Part shown: positions 58,573 to 64,000 of the stretch, piece after piece
Layout of the letters: each line of letters begins with the position of its first letter
Position numbering within the stretch: position 1 is the stretch's first letter
Assembly: GCA_034509755.1 (NCBI GenBank)
Contig: CM067552.1
Span: 12,309,001 to 12,373,000, forward strand
Length of the DNA stretch: 64,000 bases
Direction of reading: 5' to 3'
From: Anisodus tanguticus
Taxonomy: Eukaryota; Streptophyta; Magnoliopsida; Solanales; Solanaceae
The notes under the pieces: model-generated
What the model saw: only the letters and a program-made list of their open reading frames with translations
Databases searched by the model: none
Told to the model about the DNA's origin: nothing
Program-made: the position numbers and the translations under genes

Positions 58573-60100
58573 TGATGAACTGAAATGAGTCTCCTTTGAG
58601 TTCACCTTGGTCTATTCTTCTTTAGCGAGGAGGAAAAAAGAGGAAATTAGTTATGCTTCGACTACCATACTTTTTTTCTTTTTCTGCGACCAGGTACGCC
58701 TTTTCTCGAATTCCGCACATAGCTAGAACTTAATATGTCGGGCTACCTTTTTTACCTAAATATTATCTCAATTTTGAGATTTGCTAATGTGATAACAAGC
58801 AAATATTCTAGGTAAAAAACATAAACAAACCATTTAATTTGACACGAGCTAGCAACTATGACCAACTTTGTTAGTGCATAAATAGTCACTTAAACTTGTC
58901 AAAAATCGAGCATCCATACACATGCGTCCTACATAGCAAACTGTAAAAAATCTTTAAAATGACTAATATACCCTTAATGAACTCTTCATATATTTATCCC
59001 CAATTCTCAAATCAAATTTTCACTTATTCTCTTGTTTTTATTGCCATTTCTTTACCTTCTTCACGATTTTCTACCCATTTTTAAATGAAAATGGCATATC
59101 GTTACTTTGTCATTGTGGAAAAAGAGCTATAATAAAGATTTCTTAGTCCGTAAATAATCCAGGTCGATGATTTCTTGGTTGTGAAGATGGTCGGGTAAGG
59201 TTGCAATGTAGATGGGTCTTTTTTGTTTAAATTCAAGTACCCAAGATTCGATTTTTACGGTGCAAATTTTTTAGGTGGTATGAAGTTGATTATCCTGAAC
59301 ACCTAAAATTGCAATTTCGGAATTACAAAAGAGGATTAAAAAACACGATGAAGAAAAGGAAAAAATTAGGAGGAAGTATCGATATTTTGCTGCTCATTGT
59401 GATATTAGCTTGAGTTTATAGAGAGTTCTTTATGTAAGTTGCTTTTTGGGTAGTTTGGTTGGTTGAAAGAGCTTGTTTTGGGGTTATTTTGTTGGTGATA
59501 TTGAAAAAGTTATTTTCCTCCCTTTTAGTGAAAAATGCTATTATTTACGATTCTTTTTGTATATATCTGCTTATCAGCTTCATGGACGGTTCCCATCAAA
59601 GTTGCACCTTTGACAGCAACTCCGGGATTTATCATTGTCCTCCAATCAGTTTAATGGAAAATTCCAAATAAAATTGAATACATAACCAAGCTCAAGACGT
59701 TTTATCTGGGAGTAAATAATTTCATAGGTATCATATCTTTTTTTCTTCAGATATATAGTACTCAGTTCTCTCATCATAAATTGGTGTAGTTAGTGATTGG
59801 AAAGAGAAGTCAAATTATAAAAAAATTAACTAAAAAAGATAACTATTGGAATTGCATGTTCAAAGGGTTATACATCTCCTAATAGTTGTGTTTTAACAGA
59901 CATCTAAGTCATTATAAATACTTGTTTAACACCGCCAAAATGAAATGACAGTCAAAACATCTAAGTCTCGCTGAAGTTGGATTTCGTTTTGGCTTTGTAT
60001 ATCTTCAAGAAATTATGCCTATCTAGATCAATTCTATTCAGCCACCAACTCATATCACCTTTCATTTCCATGATAAAACACAAAATATGGCTACCTAGTG
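58573..60100. other. Upstream region of the P-loop gene; no other gene seen
   Basis: It should contain the 5' leader and promoter of the minus-strand gene starting at 58572. A segment near 58840-58960 (AAATAGTCACTTAAACTTG) resembles wording found in Mutator-type MITEs, but without boundaries. Confidence 0.4.
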
Positions 60101-60159
60101 ATTTAGAAGTACCCTCACTGCACTGACCATAGTAAACCCTTCTCGTTGTACCGAAATAG

Positions 60160-60740
60160 AGATCTGATTTAAACGACCAGGTACAGCATATGAGTTCGAT
60201 CCATTAGGTTCTTTTTTTTTTCAGAAAAGAAACGAGAGACAAGAAAACATCTTTGATTACGAAAAGATATCTCGGTAACGAAAACTATAGGGGGCTGTAT
60301 TGGCGAGATCCAACGGTGAACAGCTGCCCAAAAGAAAAACCGCCTGGAAGTCCGAGGACCTTTAGTACTGTACTCTACCCCCGAACCAGCAGCCTTCGCG
60401 CCAAGCAAGACTGCCCTGAGGCGCCGTCTTAGCCTTCCCTAACCAGGATCGCTCCCACACCTGTAGCGTTCGTGATCGGCCTCCTCAACTGTGTATCGAT
60501 CGAAAGGCGGGCGGCACGGCCCCAACCAAGGGAGTGGTTACGTCCCGTATGTCCCCCCTTATTCCCGACATGCTATGGTACCCCGGAGTGGGTAGGAGCG
60601 GGTCGAGTCCGTATCGCCGCGGAGCAACAGCCGCGTCCGGATCTGATCTATTTACTCGGCAATTCATCCGGTGACTTCACGGTCGCCAAAGAAGCCCCAA
60701 GAAGCATCAAACATTTCCGATGAGATCTACACTATTTGTC
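60160..60740. other. GC-rich block, possibly organelle-derived (NUMT-like)
   Basis: Base composition rises abruptly compared with both AT-rich neighbours, especially at 60300-60720 (CGAAAGGCGGGCGGCACGG, GTATCGCCGCGGAGCAACAG). The style resembles plant mitochondrial non-coding or group II intron DNA. No known mitochondrial gene could be identified, and the open frame at 60472-60723 shows no known domain. A degraded retroelement is an alternative. Confidence 0.4.
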
Positions 60741-61090
60741 TGCAAATCATGGTCTGCAAAACATGGTTCATGTATTGGATTAAATCTCAACAGTAGCTCT
60801 CAACATGCAAACGCAATAACACAAACACGTAACACAAAACTTCAATAAAATTAGACATAAAATACATACACGGAAAACACAAAAGCACATAACACAAATT
60901 TTCAATTAAACTAGACATAAAACCATGTACATAATTTGCTAATCTAGCCAAAAGGCTCCACAAAACATCAACAACATTCAAAAGCCAAACATACATCAAA
61001 AAATCAAATGTTAATAGTTTAAAGGCAAATCTAAATGCCACCAGAACTGTCAGAAGCTTTACAAAAATTACACCAAATGAACTTGAACTT
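60741..61090 (-). other. Downstream flank of the Mutator-like transposase gene
   Basis: AT-rich with short internal repeats (ACACAAA-rich units; AGACATAAAA twice, near 60851 and 60912). Probably the element's 3' untranslated end. The terminal inverted repeat was not identified. Confidence 0.4.
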
Positions 61091-63880
61091 TTATGGCCAC
61101 CAAGTCTTAGCTTTGGATCTTATTTCCAACCTTTTACGGTTCTGCATTACTTCAAGCTGGTTTCCAGTGATAGCATCTTTATTTTTCCACCTTAGTCCAG
61201 ATGGCTTGAATCCAAGATCAATATCTGTTAGTGATGCATCTTTTAATGCTGCCCCATTTGAGATCACTCTTTCACTTGGTCTCCCAGACTACACAATTCA
61301 TAAACATTATACACTTCACACTATACACATATCAGGAATTAACTAAAAAATATACATACATTGATCACTTGTCTTTCAAATTCTCTGTCTGTGTAAACAC
61401 CAAATTCCACATCTCTTGTTCTTTTTTTTCCAATTGCTAGAAGATGTTGCCCTTGTAGTTGAAGAACTAGCTTCTGCCTTTGAACTTGATGAACCAGTTG
61501 CTGCCTGCTTTCGAGTTCCTCTCAACTCTTGGAAGTTTCTGAACATAAAGAAGAGGATTGTTGAGTGCTTGGCTGACTTGTTGGCCTTGATCTTGATGGT
61601 TGTTGAGTGGGTTGTTGAGAAGGCTATACATTAAGTAAAATTAGTTAGAAGTCAAAGAATGATTCTAACAAACTAGAAAGAAATAGCAAAATACTTCTGA
61701 TTTGCAGCCCCTTTTGTTGTGGCCAACTTGATGGCATTTGGAACATGTCATCTTGACTCCATTTTTTGATGCTTTCTCCCATTTCTTTTTTCTTGGTTCA
61801 TCCTTGTCTTTTCTTCTGCATCTTTTGGGTCTCCCAGTCATTGGCTTCACTTCAGGGGACTCCACTATTGGGTTATTTGTTTGAGGCCACATTATCATAC
61901 TAGGGATTGGCTGTAAGTACTTATAAGCTTTAAGAAATGTTTCTCTTCTGTACCAATGCTCCACATAATTTTCTGGTTCTTCCCCAATGTGGTATAAGGC
62001 ACATACACAATGCTGGCAAAGGATACCCCTCAACTGCCACAACCTACAGCTACACAATTGTGTGCCTATATTGCCCAGTATCATAGCTTTGTTAAATTCT
62101 AAAATAAGCCTTGCCATGGGTGAAATGTCACTGATTCAAGTATCAGCAAACTTGATCATATCTCTATGCCTATCCATCATTTTATGTCTAATATCTTCAA
62201 GCATGATAATCACAGCTTTGTGTCTAGAAGCAACAATTCAAGAGTTAAATGTTTCACACATTATTTTTTACCATGTCACATTTGGATCTATCATTAAACA
62301 AAGACCTACACCAAAAAAATTGTTGTAGATAAGCAATGCCTAACATATTCCATTATCAAGTTTACCCAAATGTTTAAACTCCTCTGCCAATTTTACCTCA
62401 AAACTAGCCTGGGCGCACCTCCAAAATGATCTTCTCCTTTCTTCATCTCTCCATTTCTTTTGCCAGTTTGCCCAAATGTGTCTTGCACACGTTCTCCTTT
62501 CAGCATTAGGAAGTAACTCCTGAACAGTTGATTGTAGACCCTAATAGGCAAAACAAATAATCATTAGGAAAATTATAAGACTGGACAGAACTATAAAACT
62601 ATACAAACTGAACATAACTATAAAAACTATTGAGATTCTAAATACATGATTTTTTTCAGAAAACACACAAGTGAGGATCAAATACAATCCAACAACTTTA
62701 AAGTAGATACACTCATGGAGTCATGGTTTAAAATAAGCTTCTGCCAAAGAACCTTGGCCAAACTAAGGTAAACACAAACATGCTTTAAAATGATCCAACA
62801 TGAACTTTAGCTCTATTGGCAGATTCCAACATGTTTTAAAAGGAAGTTCAATAAGAACATGTTTTAAAAGGAAGTTTAAAATAAACTTCTGCCAAAAAAC
62901 TTTAGCCAAACTAAGGTAAACACAAACATGTTTTAAAAGGATCCAACATGAACTTTAGCTCTACTGACAGAATTCAACATGTTCTAAAAGGAAGTTTAAT
63001 AAGAACATGTTTTAAAAGAAAGAAAGTTTAAAATAAGCTTCTGCCAAAGAACTTTAGCCAAACTAAGGTAAACACAAACATGTTTTAAAAGGATCCAACA
63101 TGAACTTTAGCTCTACTGGCAGAATCCAAAATATTCTTCTACATTACTTCTTAGCATATTAAATAATCCTAAAATTGGACAGAACTATAAAAATAGACAG
63201 AAATTAAATAAATACTTAGAAATTATAACATTGGACAGAAATTAAAAAATTGAACAGAAATTAAAAACTAAACAGTACGAACTAAGAAAGCATACCTTCT
63301 GCATGTGAGACATTATTGTTATTCCATCTCCATCACCAAATTGAAAATCTTGAATGAAATGGTTTAATTACCAAGTCCAAGAATGTTTAGTTTCTTGGCC
63401 AACCACGGCCTAAGCTATTGGATACATTTGATTGCTTACATTTCTTCCAACAGCCACTAACAATTCTCCTTTACAAGCACCCTTCAAAAAACATCCATCC
63501 AATCTATGATCTTCCTACAACCTTCTAGCCAACCATTCTTAAATACAGCAGAGCAAACATAGAAGTATTTAAACAAGTGTTTGCCAGGTTCTGTTTCATT
63601 ATCAATTCTCACCCAACAAGAAGTCCAGAATTTGTACTCCTAATCATATCTGCATAGTAATGCAAGCTTCCAATCACCCATGAACTTGCTATTAACCTGC
63701 ATTTTGGCTCTATAACAGATTGATCTTCCCACTTGTAACTCCAATCTTTTCTTATTTCCTCTTGAAGCTGATGAACTCTAATATCAGGCTGAGATATTAT
63801 TCTATCCTGCATCTTACTAGAAACATATTTGGCTATGCATAACTTATTCATGTTCTTTGTAATACAAGTATGAGCAAGAT
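61091..63880 (-). pseudogene. Mutator-like (MULE) transposase gene, decayed, interrupted at its 5' side
   Basis: A minus-strand plant MULE transposase. Visible order: an N-terminal segment (VHQLQEEIRKDWSYKWEDQS, about 63780), MULE core (GACKGELLVAVGRN, about 63470; QMYPIA; HSWTW), a 755-bp intron, LLPNAERRTCARHIW (about 62510), then a SWIM-type zinc finger (CSCRLWQLRGILCQHCVCAL, about 62050). A CCHC knuckle (CSKCHQVGHNKRGC) follows. After two 71-bp introns (61624-61694 and 61289-61359) comes a C-terminal exon with IDLGFKPSGLRWKNKDA, stop at 61091. Stops, and two frameshifts in the exon at 61360-61623, disable it. A hAT-type end at 63881 replaces the 5' sequence. Confidence 0.85.
62541..63295 (-). 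repeat. Intron of the MULE gene filled with about 150-bp tandem repeats
   Basis: Donor AGAAG|GTATG at 63295 and acceptor CCTATTAG ending at 62541. Joining the flanking exons keeps the transposase frame. Inside, three tandem units (about 148 and 152 bp apart; the CTTCTGCC marker at 62738, 62886 and 63038) share CCAAACTAAGGTAAACAC and AACTTTAGCTCTA. Confidence 0.8.
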
Positions 63881-64000
63881 AGGGGTGGCAATTGGGCGGG
63901 GCGGGGCGGGTGCGGGTACACCTCCCCGCACCCGTACCCACCAAAAACTTTTATACCCGTCACCTACCCGCCACCCGTGACGGGTACAATTTTCAACATC
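63881..64000. mobile_element. Left end of another hAT-type element, running off the window
   Basis: The terminus AGGGGTGGCAATTGGGCGGG is followed by GC-rich subterminal repeats (GGGGCGGG, GCGGGTAC and their complements around 63915-63965). This is the same terminus class as the hAT elements at 1116, 37204 and 46198. The flank preceding it is GAGCAAGA or AGCAAGAT, the expected half of an 8-bp duplication. The other end lies outside the window. It has inserted in the MULE transposase gene. Confidence 0.72.

Noticed and set aside
58573..58605. Upstream start of the P-loop protein
   Set aside because: The first codon is GTG; the ATG at 58572 is in a good plant context.
60472..60723. 83-codon frame in the GC-rich block
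   Set aside because: Open because of high GC; no domain recognised and no splice or promoter context.

Overview
This is nuclear DNA from a flowering plant, most likely a eudicot of the nightshade family (Solanaceae). The evidence is spliced genes with GT-AG introns, AT-rich intergenic DNA, Ty1/copia, LINE, hAT, Mutator and Stowaway transposable elements, and several fragments that look like the tobacco TS-type SINE. The family assignment is an inference from repeat types I recognise; no species can be named. Nothing suggests a prokaryotic, plasmid or viral genome.

About 1-20 kb is mostly nested repeats. A copia element (A) runs off the left edge. It is split by a 3.4-kb hAT transposon (1116-4558) and ends in a 3' LTR at 9036. 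That LTR abuts the 5' half of a tRNA-Lys(UUU) sequence, so the retroelement appears to have landed inside a tRNA gene. A decayed LINE (9418-11950) follows, broken by a solo LTR (10213-11278). A second solo LTR of the same family lies inverted at 15769-16864. A small intact gene for a secreted peptide lies at 17498-17776.

From 20 to 36 kb there are two complete but decayed short-LTR copia elements: B (20029-27630, plus) and C (29308-34400, minus). B carries a 2.9-kb foreign solo LTR (21789-24705). C sits inside a LINE remnant, which itself lies between hAT-like ends at 28259 and 35924.

A second copy of the hAT transposon (37204-40729) lies just downstream of an intact RING-finger gene (40940-41416, minus; intron in the 5' leader). 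A solo LTR with G-box motifs (43924-44745) and a non-autonomous hAT element (46198-47036) follow.

The main host gene occupies 49542-58572 on the minus strand. Eleven exons can be joined into an uninterrupted 558-residue P-loop NTPase. Its introns carry SINE fragments, a LINE tail and a Mutator-type inverted-repeat element containing G homopolymers. A GC-rich, possibly organelle-derived block lies near 60.2-60.7 kb. The right end is a decayed Mutator-like transposase gene (61091-63880, minus, at least three introns), cut at the window edge by another hAT-type terminus.

Insertion order can be read from target-site duplications, most of them exact. I found no convincing new biological system. 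The most informative points are the tRNA-Lys disruption, the two hAT copies damaged at the same catalytic codon, the nesting at 28-36 kb, the intact P-loop gene with an unusual Walker-B-like strand, and the RING gene with a leader intron.
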